A DNA stretch of 64,000 nt from Chryseobacterium sp. (GCA_031286615.1 JAITUA010000013.1:620001-684000); one strand, 5' to 3'; positions 7,345-17,252 are shown, counted from the stretch's first letter. A program made the numbers and translations. Notes: generated from the letters alone by a model not told the origin.

Positions 7345-8850
7345 TTAGCTTTCTGATGGATCAATGAGATTGCTGTTGTCAATAAGACTTTGTGGTAAAT
7401 CTTTTTTATTTTTGATTCCCAGCGATTTCAACTTTTGAGTTTGAATCACAAGGTTGTCGTTTCCGGTATGAAGCTGTTTGTAAGCATCATTATAGACGTT
7501 TTTTGCCTGGTCAAGATTTCGTCCTACTTTTTCCAGGTTTTCCACAAAACCTACAAACTTATCATAAAGTCGGGCACCGCGTTCTGCAATTTCTATGGAG
7601 TTTCTGTTCTGATACTCACGTTTCCAGAGATCAGCAATCAGTTTAAGGGAAGTAATTAGGTTACTTGGATTCAGTAACAAAATTCTTCTTTCGTAAGCAT
7701 AGTTCCAGAGATTCTGATCTGCCTGCATTGCTGCAATATAAGCGGGTTCACTAGGAATAAACATCATTACGAAATCCAATGATTTTCCATAGTCATCATA
7801 TGCTTTTTGACTCAGTTGATTAATGTGGTTTTTAATTGAACCAAGATGCTGGCTCACTTTTATAGCATAAATATCTGCATCAGTTTCGTCTACGAGTTCT
7901 GTGAAAGCTGTAAGTGAGACTTTGGAATCGATGATGACATTTCTTTCATCAGGATATTTTACAACAGCATCCGGACGCATTTTTTTACCGGAAAATTCTG
8001 AGAATAAAGCCTTATTGTCTTCATCACGTAATTCATGTTCAAGAAAATACTCCCTTCCTTTTACCAAACCTGATTTTTCCAGAATGCTTTCCAGGATCAT
8101 CTCACCCCAATTTCCTTGGGTTTTGCTTTCTCCTTTCAAAGCGCGGGTTAGTTTTTTGGCATCATCAGAAATCTGTTGATTGAGTTCTGCCAGTTCTTTC
8201 ACTTTTTCAGCAAGAGAAAAACGTTCTTTATTTTCCTTTTCGTAGGCTTCGTTGACTTTGTTTTTTAAATCAGCTATTTTTTCCTGAAAAGGCTCAAGGA
8301 TGTTTTTTAAGTTATTTTGATTTAAAGTAGTGAACTTTTCTGTTTTTTCTTCCAGAATCTTATTAGCAAGGTTTTCAAACTGAAGTTTAGAATCTTCCTG
8401 AATTTTGATAATTTCTTCTTTTTGGGTGTCAAGAGATTTTTGCAACCCTTCATTTTTAGCAGAAAGTTCAGAGTTTTTAGCGAAAATGTCCTGTTTTTCG
8501 ATAATATGAGTTTCTATTTGAGATACCTGTCTTTGATTGATTTGCTTCAATTCCTGGAACTGAATGTTCAAAGAAGAATATTCTGCGGAGATTTTAGAAA
8601 ATTCATTTTTCAGATCGTCCAGAAGATCCTGCTGCAGCATATTGGCTTCTTTCTCTTTACTAATGTTTTGATTAAGTTCCTGAATTTTCAGGTTTGAATT
8701 TTCAAGATCAGATTGATTTTTAATGGACAAGGTATTCAATTCATCATAAGAACTTCTTGAAACCATAGATGATTTCAGTGCAAAATACAATATAACCGCT
8801 CCCAATATACCACCGGCAACAAATCCAATAATTAAATATATCATCTCCAT
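7345..8850 (-). CDS. rmuC: DNA recombination protein RmuC
   Basis: A 501-residue protein of the RmuC family, a restriction-endonuclease-like fold that limits inversions at short inverted repeats in E. coli. An N-terminal hydrophobic helix (about 3-25) is followed by a long coiled coil (about 35-235). The conserved nuclease-like core runs from about 240 to 450, with GNWGEMILESIL, RPDAVVKYPDERNVIIDSKVSL and MMFIPSEPAYIAA. The length is usual. The listed start (MEM) and the third codon (Met at 8844) are both possible. A minus-strand TAATTTTG at 8855-8862 lies just upstream. Confidence 0.93.
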   Translation of the reverse strand: MEMIYLIIGFVAGGILGAVILYFALKSSMVSRSSYDELNTLSIKNQSDLENSNLKIQELNQNISKEKEANMLQQDLLDDLKNEFSKISAEYSSLNIQFQELKQINQRQVSQIETHIIEKQDIFAKNSELSAKNEGLQKSLDTQKEEIIKIQEDSKLQFENLANKILEEKTEKFTTLNQNNLKNILEPFQEKIADLKNKVNEAYEKENKERFSLAEKVKELAELNQQISDDAKKLTRALKGESKTQGNWGEMILESILEKSGLVKGREYFLEHELRDEDNKALFSEFSGKKMRPDAVVKYPDERNVIIDSKVSLTAFTELVDETDADIYAIKVSQHLGSIKNHINQLSQKAYDDYGKSLDFVMMFIPSEPAYIAAMQADQNLWNYAYERRILLLNPSNLITSLKLIADLWKREYQNRNSIEIAERGARLYDKFVGFVENLEKVGRNLDQAKNVYNDAYKQLHTGNDNLVIQTQKLKSLGIKNKKDLPQSLIDNSNLIDPSES

Positions 8851-9034
8851 TTTCCAAAATTATGAAAAAAGGCTGGAAGCTGCATGTGCAATAATCGTTG
8901 TTTGTTCTACTATTTTTAAAGGATAAATAAATGATTGGTATTTGTTTTATTGCATTCAATTACTTCTCTCTTCCATCATCTCAGGTTCCTTTCTGAACAA
9001 GAATGCCTATATTTATGGGAAATTTCAGAGACTT

Positions 9035-9709
9035 ATGAATATTTTGTTGGTAGAAGATGATCAAAGAATCAGCAATTTTCTGATAAAAGGCCTTTCTGAG
9101 GCTGGATACAATCTGACCCTTGCGGATTCAGGAGAAAAGGCTCGTGAACTTCTTCATACCTATGATTTTGATATTATTTTAATGGATATCATGCTTCCGG
9201 GTTTGGATGGGATGCAGCTTACGCAGATCATACGATTTAAAGGAAATTATACTCCAATTTTAGTTTTAAGTGCCTTGAACAGTCCGGATGATAAAATCAA
9301 AATGCTGGACATGGGTGCTGATGATTATCTCTCAAAACCTTTTCATTTTGAAGAACTGATTTCAAGAATTAAAGCGTTAACCAGAAGAAATAAATTAAGC
9401 TACCAGAAGGAAGATCAATATTTATCATGCGGAAATATTGTCATTGATACGGATCTTCACAAGGTAACACAAAATGATAAGGAAATAGAATTTTCCCCTA
9501 CAGAATATAAACTTTTTACTTTTCTGATGGAGAATAAAAATAAGGTATTGAGCAGGACTCAGATTTTGCATAAAGTATGGGGAATAGATTTTGATAACAC
9601 CACCAATGTTGTGGATGTTTATATTTCTTATGTCCGAAATAAAATTGACGAAACAGAACAGAAAATTATTCATACGGTAAAAGGAACCGGATATTTAATT
9701 AAAGACTGA
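9035..9709 (+). CDS. OmpR/PhoB-type response regulator
   Basis: The start is set at 9035, where the receiver domain begins MNILLVEDDQ. The frame is open further upstream but codes nothing receiver-like. The protein is 224 residues. The receiver has Asp8 and Asp9, phospho-acceptor Asp51 (ILMDIMLPG) and Lys101 (LSKPF). A winged-helix DNA-binding domain (about 125-222) ends in VVDVYISYVRNKID and IHTVKGTGYLI. It lies 2 nt before its kinase and just upstream of the metal efflux genes, as CusR/CzcR-type regulators do. A weak -7 box TATATTTA is at 9008-9015. Confidence 0.93.
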   Translation: MNILLVEDDQRISNFLIKGLSEAGYNLTLADSGEKARELLHTYDFDIILMDIMLPGLDGMQLTQIIRFKGNYTPILVLSALNSPDDKIKMLDMGADDYLSKPFHFEELISRIKALTRRNKLSYQKEDQYLSCGNIVIDTDLHKVTQNDKEIEFSPTEYKLFTFLMENKNKVLSRTQILHKVWGIDFDNTTNVVDVYISYVRNKIDETEQKIIHTVKGTGYLIKD

Positions 9710-9711
9710 AA

Positions 9712-11073
9712 ATGACGCTCAGAAATAGATTTACCCTTATTTCAAGCCTTTCATTCGGCATCGTTTCTATCATCACATCTGCGGTGATATTCTTTGCTTA
9801 TTATGACAGTACAAAGATTTTTTATTTTGAAAAGCTAAGGAATACGGCTCTTATTTCTGCCATTTATTATCTTGAAAAAGATGAGCTTCCAAAAGACAGG
9901 CATGCCCAGATCAAGAAAGAATACAATCATTTGATTCAGAATAACAGGGTAGCGGTTTACAATCAGAACAACGAAGTCACTTTTGGGCATAACCTTAATG
10001 ATAAGAATATAAAGCTTTCTCATTTGCAGTCGGTCCGGGCTAATAAAGGAATCCAGTTTATGTCTGATAACCAATTCTACTATGGAATTTTTTATCCGGA
10101 CAATCAGGGGGATTTCGTAGTTTTTGTAAAATCATCAAATGATTCTTTTCAATCCCAGATATTGAGGCTTGCCATTATTATGCTCTCTGTATTGGTGATT
10201 GGTTTGCTTGCGATTTATTTTCTGAGCCGCTATCTTTCAAAGGTGGTTTATAAGCCTATTTCAAATGTTGTAGAGCTTATCAATAAGGTGGAGTACAACA
10301 ATATTTCTACGGCAATTACTTCTACCAATACCAATGATGAGATTGAAGATCTTATTAAATCCTACAATAAACTGTTGGGAAGAATCTCAGAAAATGTTCT
10401 TTTACAGCAGAACTTTATCAATTATGTTTCTCATGAATTTAAAACTCCTTTGGCTGCGATCTCCGGAAATCTGGAAGTATTTGCCCAAAGAGACAGAACT
10501 CCGGAAGAGTATCGGGAAGTAGCAAAAGAATCACTAGAAAATGTGTACGAGATTGAAAATATTCTCAACAATCTTTTACTGATGTCCGGAATGACAAAGC
10601 TTGAGTCTTCTCATAAACAAATGAGAGTGGATGAGCTGATCTGGAAAATTTATGAGAAATTGGAACCTAAGGCAAAAGAAAATAATTCATCCATTAAAAT
10701 ACAGCTTCAGGTAACAAAACCTGCTTTGCTGGAATTCCCCGGAAACGAAACACTACTTTACCTTGCTATATATAATATTGTTGAAAATGCTATTAAGTAT
10801 TCTTACGATAAACCTGTAGTGCTTACTTTATCTGAAAAAGAAAATCAACTGTATATTGAAGTTCGGGATGAAGGACGAGGAATTCCTACAGAAGATCTTG
10901 CTAAAATATCCGAAACCTTTTACAGGGGAAAAAATGTAGATACGGTGAAAGGAAGCGGAATTGGTTTATCCCTTTCAAAAAGTATCTTCGATCATCATCA
11001 TATTATAATGAAGATTGATTCTGTTGTCAACATCGGAACAACTGTACTTCTTAAATTTCCGGTTCATTCATAA
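9712..11073 (+). CDS. Sensor histidine kinase (HisKA/HATPase_c)
   Basis: A 453-residue kinase that pairs with the regulator 2 nt upstream. Two transmembrane helices (about 9-30 and 150-171) frame a periplasmic sensor of about 118 residues. A HAMP-like linker follows, then HisKA with His241 in NYVSHEFKTPL. The ATPase domain has the N box VENAIKY, G1 DEGRGIP and G2 GSGIGLSLS. The periplasmic part has few Cys, His or Met, so it gives no direct sign of metal binding; the link to metal rests on the efflux operon next door. There is no separate promoter, so it is an operon with the regulator. Confidence 0.93.
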   Translation: MTLRNRFTLISSLSFGIVSIITSAVIFFAYYDSTKIFYFEKLRNTALISAIYYLEKDELPKDRHAQIKKEYNHLIQNNRVAVYNQNNEVTFGHNLNDKNIKLSHLQSVRANKGIQFMSDNQFYYGIFYPDNQGDFVVFVKSSNDSFQSQILRLAIIMLSVLVIGLLAIYFLSRYLSKVVYKPISNVVELINKVEYNNISTAITSTNTNDEIEDLIKSYNKLLGRISENVLLQQNFINYVSHEFKTPLAAISGNLEVFAQRDRTPEEYREVAKESLENVYEIENILNNLLLMSGMTKLESSHKQMRVDELIWKIYEKLEPKAKENNSSIKIQLQVTKPALLEFPGNETLLYLAIYNIVENAIKYSYDKPVVLTLSEKENQLYIEVRDEGRGIPTEDLAKISETFYRGKNVDTVKGSGIGLSLSKSIFDHHHIIMKIDSVVNIGTTVLLKFPVHS

Positions 11074-11118
11074 TTGTGTCATCTGTGAAATTACTCGTGT
11101 TTTAAAATATTCAATAGG

Positions 11119-11174
11119 AGCGGGTTTTAACCCGCTTACAAAATACATTCGTAATCATTTGGCTTTAGCCCAAA
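11119..11174. repeat. REP-like pair of short palindromes
   Basis: AGCGGGTT-TT-AACCCGCT (11119-11136) is an 18-bp palindrome. About 20 nt further, TTTGGCTTTAGCCCAAA (11158-11174) forms a second hairpin. Such GC-rich palindromes in an AT-rich gap look like REP-type dispersed elements. No second copy is in the window. Confidence 0.5.
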
Positions 11175-11284
11175 CATTACTATTCAAGCACAATTTCCGG
11201 AAATGAAAATCATTCTAATCAAACTCTAATGTTGAACTAACCGAATTTTAATTCTGTTTAAAATTCCCTCTAATATTAGACGAA

Positions 11285-11292
11285 TAGCTTTG
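11285..11292 (+). promoter_or_regulatory. -7 promoter box of the efflux operon
   Basis: TAGCTTTG matches TAnnTTTG and lies 20 nt before the TTG start of the TolC-like gene. Confidence 0.55.
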
Positions 11293-11312
11293 TGGTCTTA
11301 AAATAAAAGATC

Positions 11313-12587
11313 TTGAAGAAGCTATTTTTAACCCTATTTTATATTCCCTGTTTCAGTTTCTTTTCAGCGCAGATTTCAGATACTATGAAAATCAGCAGAA
11401 AGGAAGCTGAAACTATTTTTCTGGCTAAAAACCTTGACCTTATTGCCCAGAAGCTTGAAATTTCACAAGCCGAAGCAAGAACTGTTCAGGCTAAATACTG
11501 GCCAAACCCCAAATTAAGCATCAGCGAAGTAAATCTATGGAGAACTTATGACATAGAAGAACAGCCGGCACTGATCGGAAACTGGGGAAAAAACACACAA
11601 ATCTCTGCTGAAATAGAACAGGTAATTCAGACTGCGGGAAAGAGAAGAAAAAATATTGAGCTTCAGAAAATAGAAGTGGAAGGAGAAAAGTATGAACTGC
11701 AGGAAGTTTTGCGTGAGCTTAAGAAAACATTGAGAAATACGATCACTGAAATTCTTTACAATCAGGAACAGCAGAAAATCTATCAGGGACAAATTGCTTC
11801 CATTGAGAAATTAACAAAATCCTATAACAATCAGTTAACGCTGGGAAATATCAGTAAAGCCGAATATGTCAGACTGAAAGCACAGGAAATTGAATTCAAG
11901 AAAAAACTGATTTCATTAAAACAGGAAATTGAAGATCAGCAGGTAGAGATGAAGGCTTTGTTGATGCTGCCTTCTCAAACGTATCTGGTGATTTCGGACT
12001 CATTTGTCATGCCGGAAAAACAACTTTCAGAGCTGGAAGTAAATCAATGGATGGAAAAGGCAAAAGAAAACCGTCCCGATATCATGATCGCAAAAAATAA
12101 AGAAAAGCATGCCGCCAAAAACCTGGAAATTCAAAATGCCATGAAAACACCGGACGTGGCTGTTTCCATTGGATACGACCGTGGGGGAAATATTATGAAA
12201 GACTTTATAGGACTGGGAGTTTCTATGGATCTACCCATTTTCGACAGAAACAAAGGAAATATCCAGGAAGCGAAACTTGAAATCGAGAAAAGTAAGCTTG
12301 AGACCCGTAAAAATATGCTCAAGTCAGAAAACGAAATTGTCTCTGTTTTTAGAAACTATATCAGAACACAGCAGGTTTCAGAAGAAATCGATGAAAGCTA
12401 TGAATCTACATTAGATGGGCTGCTGGTAAGCCACGAGAAAAACTTCAGACTAAGAAATATCAGCATGTTGGAATACATGGATTTTCTGGATACCTATATC
12501 GGAAACAAAATGATCATACTGGATACGAAAAAAGAACTTAATCAATACTACGAAAACCTGCAGTATGTTGTAGGACAAGACTTATAA
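11313..12587 (+). CDS. TolC-family outer membrane efflux protein (CzcC/CusC-like)
   Basis: The outer-membrane exit duct of a three-part pump. The start codon is TTG at 11313. It is chosen because it alone gives the signal peptide MKKLFLTLFYIPCFSFFSAQ and because it sits 20 nt after a -7 box. The 424-residue protein has the two long coiled-coil repeats of the OEP family (about 30-210 and 230-420), with the typical sequence GVSMDLPIFDRNKGNI at the start of the second beta region. It has no lipobox. The adaptor gene follows 3 nt later. Confidence 0.9.
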   Translation: MKKLFLTLFYIPCFSFFSAQISDTMKISRKEAETIFLAKNLDLIAQKLEISQAEARTVQAKYWPNPKLSISEVNLWRTYDIEEQPALIGNWGKNTQISAEIEQVIQTAGKRRKNIELQKIEVEGEKYELQEVLRELKKTLRNTITEILYNQEQQKIYQGQIASIEKLTKSYNNQLTLGNISKAEYVRLKAQEIEFKKKLISLKQEIEDQQVEMKALLMLPSQTYLVISDSFVMPEKQLSELEVNQWMEKAKENRPDIMIAKNKEKHAAKNLEIQNAMKTPDVAVSIGYDRGGNIMKDFIGLGVSMDLPIFDRNKGNIQEAKLEIEKSKLETRKNMLKSENEIVSVFRNYIRTQQVSEEIDESYESTLDGLLVSHEKNFRLRNISMLEYMDFLDTYIGNKMIILDTKKELNQYYENLQYVVGQDL

Positions 12588-12590
12588 GAT

Positions 12591-13706
12591 ATGAACAAAA
12601 TTATTACAAAATACATTGCCGCGGCTTACCTGTCTGCCCTCATTATTTTTACAGGCTGTGCCGGAAAAGAAGAAAATAAGGAAGCCGAAAAAAACTATTG
12701 CATCAGTAAAGAGCTTAAAAAAGATATTAAGCTCGTAAAAGCAGAAATGCTTCCCATAGAAGAAAGTATCACGCTTACCGGAGAAGTGGAGAGCAATTCA
12801 GATAAAACAGTTCCTTTTGTAAGTCTTGTAGACGGAGTTGTAATTGATACCTATTTTTCCCTTGGAGATTATGTAAAAAAAGGACAGACGCTGGCCAGTG
12901 TAAAAAGTACGGCTGTCAACGAAATGCAGGATGATACCCAAACCTTGCAGGCTCAGCTGGCAGTAGCGAAGCGAAAGCTGTCTTCTGTAGAAGCTATGTA
13001 TAAGGATGATATTGCCTCTCAGAAAGATTTACAGGAAGCAAAATCAGAAGTAGCCATTTTGCAGTCTAATATTTCCAAGACACAGAAAAATATGCAGCTG
13101 TATTCGGCGGGAGGGAATACTATTCAGATCAAAGCGCCTGCAGACGGATATGTTATTTCCAAAAATATTTCCAAAGGAATGCCGGTTACTGCAGGTGGAG
13201 ACCAGCTTTTTACCATTTCCAACCTGGATAAAGTATGGGTAATGGCGAATGTGTACGCAACCAATATGAGACACGTTTATGTAGATCAACCCGTAGTGGT
13301 GAAGACTCTTGCCTATCCGGATGACAGCTTCTCAGGAAAGATTGATAATATCTCCCAGGTTTTCAATGAAAATGAAAGAGTCCTTAAAGCTAAAATTATT
13401 ATGGATAATAATGGAATGAAGCTAAGACCGGGAATGTCTGCAGATGTAGTATTGCCAATTAATTCACAAAATAAAAGTGCACTGGCTATTCCTGCCAAAG
13501 CTTTAATCTTTGATAATAACCAAAGCTATGTTGTAGTCTACAAAAAAGACTGTGAACTTGAGATAAGACCCGTGACAGAGATTGCTTCCAATAACCAGTA
13601 TATCTATATAGAAGGCAATTTAAAACCAGGTGAAAATGTCATTGCTTCCAATGGGCTGCTGATCTATGAAAACCTGAAAAACCAATTAAATAATTCCACG
13701 AAGTAA
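12591..13706 (+). CDS. Efflux RND periplasmic adaptor (CzcB/CusB-like), lipoprotein
   Basis: A 371-residue membrane-fusion protein that joins the inner-membrane pump to the outer-membrane duct. The signal ends in FTGC (lipobox Cys23), so it is lipid-anchored. The lipoyl-like halves (GVVIDTYFSLGDYVKKGQTLASV and the matching APADGYVISKNISKGMPV) surround a helical hairpin of about 50 residues. A beta-barrel domain follows (MRHVYVDQPVVVK to RPGMSADVVLPI). It lacks the His-rich N terminus or Met-rich motifs of some CzcB/CusB proteins, so the metal cannot be read from it. The stop overlaps the pump start by one base (TAATG). Confidence 0.9.
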   Translation: MNKIITKYIAAAYLSALIIFTGCAGKEENKEAEKNYCISKELKKDIKLVKAEMLPIEESITLTGEVESNSDKTVPFVSLVDGVVIDTYFSLGDYVKKGQTLASVKSTAVNEMQDDTQTLQAQLAVAKRKLSSVEAMYKDDIASQKDLQEAKSEVAILQSNISKTQKNMQLYSAGGNTIQIKAPADGYVISKNISKGMPVTAGGDQLFTISNLDKVWVMANVYATNMRHVYVDQPVVVKTLAYPDDSFSGKIDNISQVFNENERVLKAKIIMDNNGMKLRPGMSADVVLPINSQNKSALAIPAKALIFDNNQSYVVVYKKDCELEIRPVTEIASNNQYIYIEGNLKPGENVIASNGLLIYENLKNQLNNSTK

Positions 13707-16700
13707 TGCGAAAATTTGTACAGAATATAGTTTCCTTCTCTTTAAAAAACTCATTGATCGTTCTTTTGGGAACCTTTCTATTGCTTGCCGGAGGAATCTA
13801 TTCCTATATACATACTCCTATTGAAGCATTTCCGGATGTTACCAATACCAGAGTAAGAGTCATTACCCAATGGCCGGGAAGAAGTGCTGAAGAAATAGAG
13901 AAATTCGTCACCTTACCCATTTCAAAGGAAATGAATGCTATTCCGAATAAAACATCGGTGCGTTCTATTTCCCTGTTCGGATTATCTGTGGTCACTGTGA
14001 TTTTTGATGACCATGTCAATGATTTTTATGCCCAGCAATATGCATCTAATAAACTGGGAAATGTAAATCTTCCCGCAGGAGCCGAATACAGTATTGAACC
14101 TCCTTCCGGGGCGACCGGTGAAATTTACCGGTATATCATTAAAAGTAAACTTCCGATCAAAGAAGTTACATCCATTCAGGATTGGGTTGTTGAAAGAGAA
14201 TTGCTTGCTGTTCCCGGTGTAGCGGATGTAGTAAGTTTTGGTGGAGAAGAAAAGACATATGAAATAAAAATTAATCCTACGGAATTACACAATTACGACC
14301 TTTCCCCCCTGGATGTGTATGAAGCAGTTTCGAAGAGTAATATCAATGTAGGAGGAGATGTAGTGGCAAAAGGAGATCAGGCTTATGTAGTGAGGGGGAT
14401 TGGTCTTTTAGAGAAAAAAGAAGATATTGAGAATATTCAGATCGAGGTGAAAGGCTCTACGCCAATTCTGGTAAAGCACGTTGCTGAAGTAAAAGTTTCC
14501 GCAAAACCAAGATTGGGGCAGGTAGGATATAACAAAGAAAATGATGTTGTAGAAGGAATTGTCATCATGCTTCGGGGTGAAAATCCAAGCGAAGTCATAG
14601 CGAGACTGAAAGACAGAATAGAACAGCTGAATGGAGGAGAACTGCCGGGAGATGTTCAGATTGTTCCGATCATTGACCGTACGGAACTGGTCAATACAAC
14701 TGTTCATACCGTTTCCAAAAACCTTATTGAAGGAGTAATTCTTGTTTCCATTATTGTATTTATTTTCCTTTACAACTGGCGAACAACCTTTATTGTTGCA
14801 TCGGTCATTCCTTTGGCTTTCCTGTTTGCTATAATTATGCTGAAAATTCAGGGATTGCCGGCCAACCTGATTTCAATGGGAGCACTTGATTTCGGATTGC
14901 TTCTGGAAGGAACACTCGTCATTGTTGAACACGTCTTTGTTGCCCTTGAGGTTAAAGCCAAGAAAATAGGGCTGAAAAGATTCAACAAAATATCAAAACT
15001 GGGAATCATCAAGAAAAGCGCAGGAAGCGTAGCAAGTTATATTTTCTTTGCCCTGTTGATTCTTATTGTTGCCCTGATGCCGATTTTCTCTTTCCAGAAA
15101 GTAGAAGGTAAAATGTTCTCTCCTTTGGCATTTACACTTGGGTATGCTTTATTAGGATCGTTGATCTTAAGTTTAACGTATGTTCCGGCAATGTGTAAAC
15201 TTTTACTGACGAAAAATATTGAAGAAAAAGAAAACTTTATTTCAAGATTCTTCAGAGTGAATATCTATAGAATTTACGAATTCAGTGACCGTCACAAAAA
15301 AGGATTCATTATTGGTTTCGTTGCTTTGCTTGCAGTCTGTGGATGGAGATTCTCTAATTATGGATCTGAATTTCTGCCCAAACTAAATGAAGGTGCCATC
15401 TATGTAAGAGCAACTCTCCCGAATAGTGTCAACCTGGATGAATCAGTACGGTTAACGAAAGAAATGAAAGAAATTCTCATGAAATATGATGAAGTGAAAT
15501 TTGTCATGACTCAGACAGGCCGCCCGAATGATGGTACCGATCCAACAGGTTTCTTTAATATCGAATTTAATATTCAGCTGAAACCGGAAAATGAATGGAA
15601 GAAAAAAATATCCAAAGACGAACTTCTTGAAGAAATGAGAGTTTCCCTGGAAAAATATCCGGGAATCAACTTTGGATTCAGCCAGCCGATACAGGATAAT
15701 GTGGAAGAATATGTAGCCGGGGTAAAAGCTCCGTTGGTTATTAAAATTTTTGGGAATGATTTATTTGAGCTGGAAAATTACGCCAATAAAGTGGCCAATT
15801 CTATCAGGACGGTTCCGGGAATATCAGACGTCAATGTTTTCAAAAATATCGGGCTTCCGGAATTGAGAATACAGCTCCATGATTCCAAAATGGCAAAATA
15901 TGGTGTTTCCACAGCAGATGCACAAGCCGTGATTGAAATGACGATTGGAGGGCAGGCTGCAACCAAATTTTACGAAGAAGAAAGAATGTTTGACGTAATG
16001 CTTAGGTTTGAAAAACAATACCGTGATACACCTGAAAAAATGGGAAATATTCTCATCCCGACTCAAGATAATAAGAAAGTGCCGTTGAAAGAAATTGCCA
16101 CCATAGATTATCACACCGGACCGTCATTTATTTACCGTGAAGGAAACAGCAGATATATCGGAGTTGGATTTAATATTGAAGGACGTGACCTTGGAAGTAC
16201 TATCAAAGAAGCCAAAGCCAAGGTCGACAAAGAAGTAAAACTTCCGAAAAATCATAAAATGACATGGGCAGGGGAATTTGAGAGCAAAGAAAGAGCCGCA
16301 AAACAGCTTGCAATGGTAGTACCGATCTCTTTAGTTCTAATTCTGATGTTGTTGTATTTCAACTTTGGGAACGTTAAAGATACGCTGATCTCTTCCATTA
16401 CCCTTGCATTTGCATTCATCGGAGGATTTTTATCCCTTTGGTTTACGGGAACCATTTTTGGAATTTCAGCAGGAATCGGATTTATTATCCTTTTCGGAGT
16501 GGCTACAATAGACGGTATCGTTTTGATTGGAGTGATGAAAGAGAATCTGCAAAACAGGTTGTCTCTCAAAGAATCCATTGCAGAGGGAGTGAAGAGTAGA
16601 ATCCGCCCGGTAGTAATGATCGCTTTGATGGGATCTATGGGACTTCTTCCGGCAGCAATGTCCAATGGAATGGGCTCCGAAATTCAGAAACCTTTAGCCA

Positions 16701-16804
16701 TCATGATCGTTGGAGGATTAATTATCTGTATGCTGCTGTCATTTACTGTGTTACCAATTATTTTCCATTATGCTTACCGCAAAAAGCATAAGGAAGCAAT
16801 ATAG
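13706..16804 (+). CDS. Heavy-metal efflux RND pump (CzcA/CusA family)
   Basis: A 1032-residue inner-membrane proton/metal antiporter. Twelve transmembrane helices and two large periplasmic loops have the usual RND order, and PDVTNTRVRVITQWPGRSAEEIE and NKTSVRSISLFGLSVVTVIF are typical of the HME branch. In transmembrane helix 4 the motif is DFGLLLEGTLVIVE (Asp395, Glu401, Glu408). Zn/Co/Cd pumps of the CzcA type usually have Asp in the middle position, and CusA-type Cu/Ag pumps have a different motif. The motif therefore points to divalent metals, with an unusual Glu. It is the last gene of the efflux operon, followed by a strong terminator. Confidence 0.94.
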   Translation: MRKFVQNIVSFSLKNSLIVLLGTFLLLAGGIYSYIHTPIEAFPDVTNTRVRVITQWPGRSAEEIEKFVTLPISKEMNAIPNKTSVRSISLFGLSVVTVIFDDHVNDFYAQQYASNKLGNVNLPAGAEYSIEPPSGATGEIYRYIIKSKLPIKEVTSIQDWVVERELLAVPGVADVVSFGGEEKTYEIKINPTELHNYDLSPLDVYEAVSKSNINVGGDVVAKGDQAYVVRGIGLLEKKEDIENIQIEVKGSTPILVKHVAEVKVSAKPRLGQVGYNKENDVVEGIVIMLRGENPSEVIARLKDRIEQLNGGELPGDVQIVPIIDRTELVNTTVHTVSKNLIEGVILVSIIVFIFLYNWRTTFIVASVIPLAFLFAIIMLKIQGLPANLISMGALDFGLLLEGTLVIVEHVFVALEVKAKKIGLKRFNKISKLGIIKKSAGSVASYIFFALLILIVALMPIFSFQKVEGKMFSPLAFTLGYALLGSLILSLTYVPAMCKLLLTKNIEEKENFISRFFRVNIYRIYEFSDRHKKGFIIGFVALLAVCGWRFSNYGSEFLPKLNEGAIYVRATLPNSVNLDESVRLTKEMKEILMKYDEVKFVMTQTGRPNDGTDPTGFFNIEFNIQLKPENEWKKKISKDELLEEMRVSLEKYPGINFGFSQPIQDNVEEYVAGVKAPLVIKIFGNDLFELENYANKVANSIRTVPGISDVNVFKNIGLPELRIQLHDSKMAKYGVSTADAQAVIEMTIGGQAATKFYEEERMFDVMLRFEKQYRDTPEKMGNILIPTQDNKKVPLKEIATIDYHTGPSFIYREGNSRYIGVGFNIEGRDLGSTIKEAKAKVDKEVKLPKNHKMTWAGEFESKERAAKQLAMVVPISLVLILMLLYFNFGNVKDTLISSITLAFAFIGGFLSLWFTGTIFGISAGIGFIILFGVATIDGIVLIGVMKENLQNRLSLKESIAEGVKSRIRPVVMIALMGSMGLLPAAMSNGMGSEIQKPLAIMIVGGLIICMLLSFTVLPIIFHYAYRKKHKEAI

Positions 16805-16827
16805 TTTCTTTTATTTTGTTCATTATG

Positions 16828-16863
16828 AGCCGGGATCCGTGAGGAAGATCCCGGCTTTTTTTA
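16828..16863 (+). terminator. Intrinsic terminator of the efflux operon
   Basis: AGCCGGGATC and GATCCCGGCT pair perfectly around a 9-nt loop, followed by eight T. Confidence 0.93.
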
Positions 16864-16880
16864 TTATGAATTCTTTGTTT

Positions 16881-17252
16881 TTATTTTTTTAGTAAGCTTT
16901 CTATAAGTTTGCTTTGAGCTTCCATAAGCTTTGTGATATCTTGTTGATTCTTCAATAAACTTTCTATTAATTCCTCAGAAATTGTATTATTAATAGTTAC
17001 TGTATTATTATTATGAATTGTTCCTATAGCTCTATCAGTATTATTCTGAACAATAGGAGTTTCATCTAATAATTCATAAACATCAGTTTCGTAAAAATCT
17101 GCAATTTTCATAAGGTTTTCCATTGCAGGTTTTGCTTTGTCGCTTTCCCATTTATTATAGGCATTTTGAGAAACGTGTAATCTTTCAGCGATCTGAACTT
17201 GTGTAAGTTTCCTTTCTGTCCTTAGTCTATTAAGTTTGGTTCCCAAAGTCAT
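16881..17252 (-). CDS. XRE-family helix-turn-helix regulator
   Basis: A 123-residue DNA-binding protein. The Cro/CI-type HTH covers about 5-60 (LNRLRTERKLTQVQIAERL and VSQNAYNKWESDKAKP). The remaining half is an Asn/Thr-rich linker and a short amphipathic helix ending QDITKLMEAQSKLIESLLKK, probably for self-association. It is transcribed away from the lipoprotein cluster at 17421, with a 10-bp palindrome between the two, so it may repress itself and that cluster. Confidence 0.88.
   Translation of the reverse strand: MTLGTKLNRLRTERKLTQVQIAERLHVSQNAYNKWESDKAKPAMENLMKIADFYETDVYELLDETPIVQNNTDRAIGTIHNNNTVTINNTISEELIESLLKNQQDITKLMEAQSKLIESLLKK

Noticed and set aside
8942-9034. N-terminal extension of the response regulator at 8942
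   Set aside because: The extra 31 residues are unlike receiver domains, and the ATG at 9035 begins the canonical fold.
16252-16665. 137-codon minus-strand frame inside the efflux pump gene
   Set aside because: It lies wholly opposite a well-conserved RND pump and encodes no recognisable domain.
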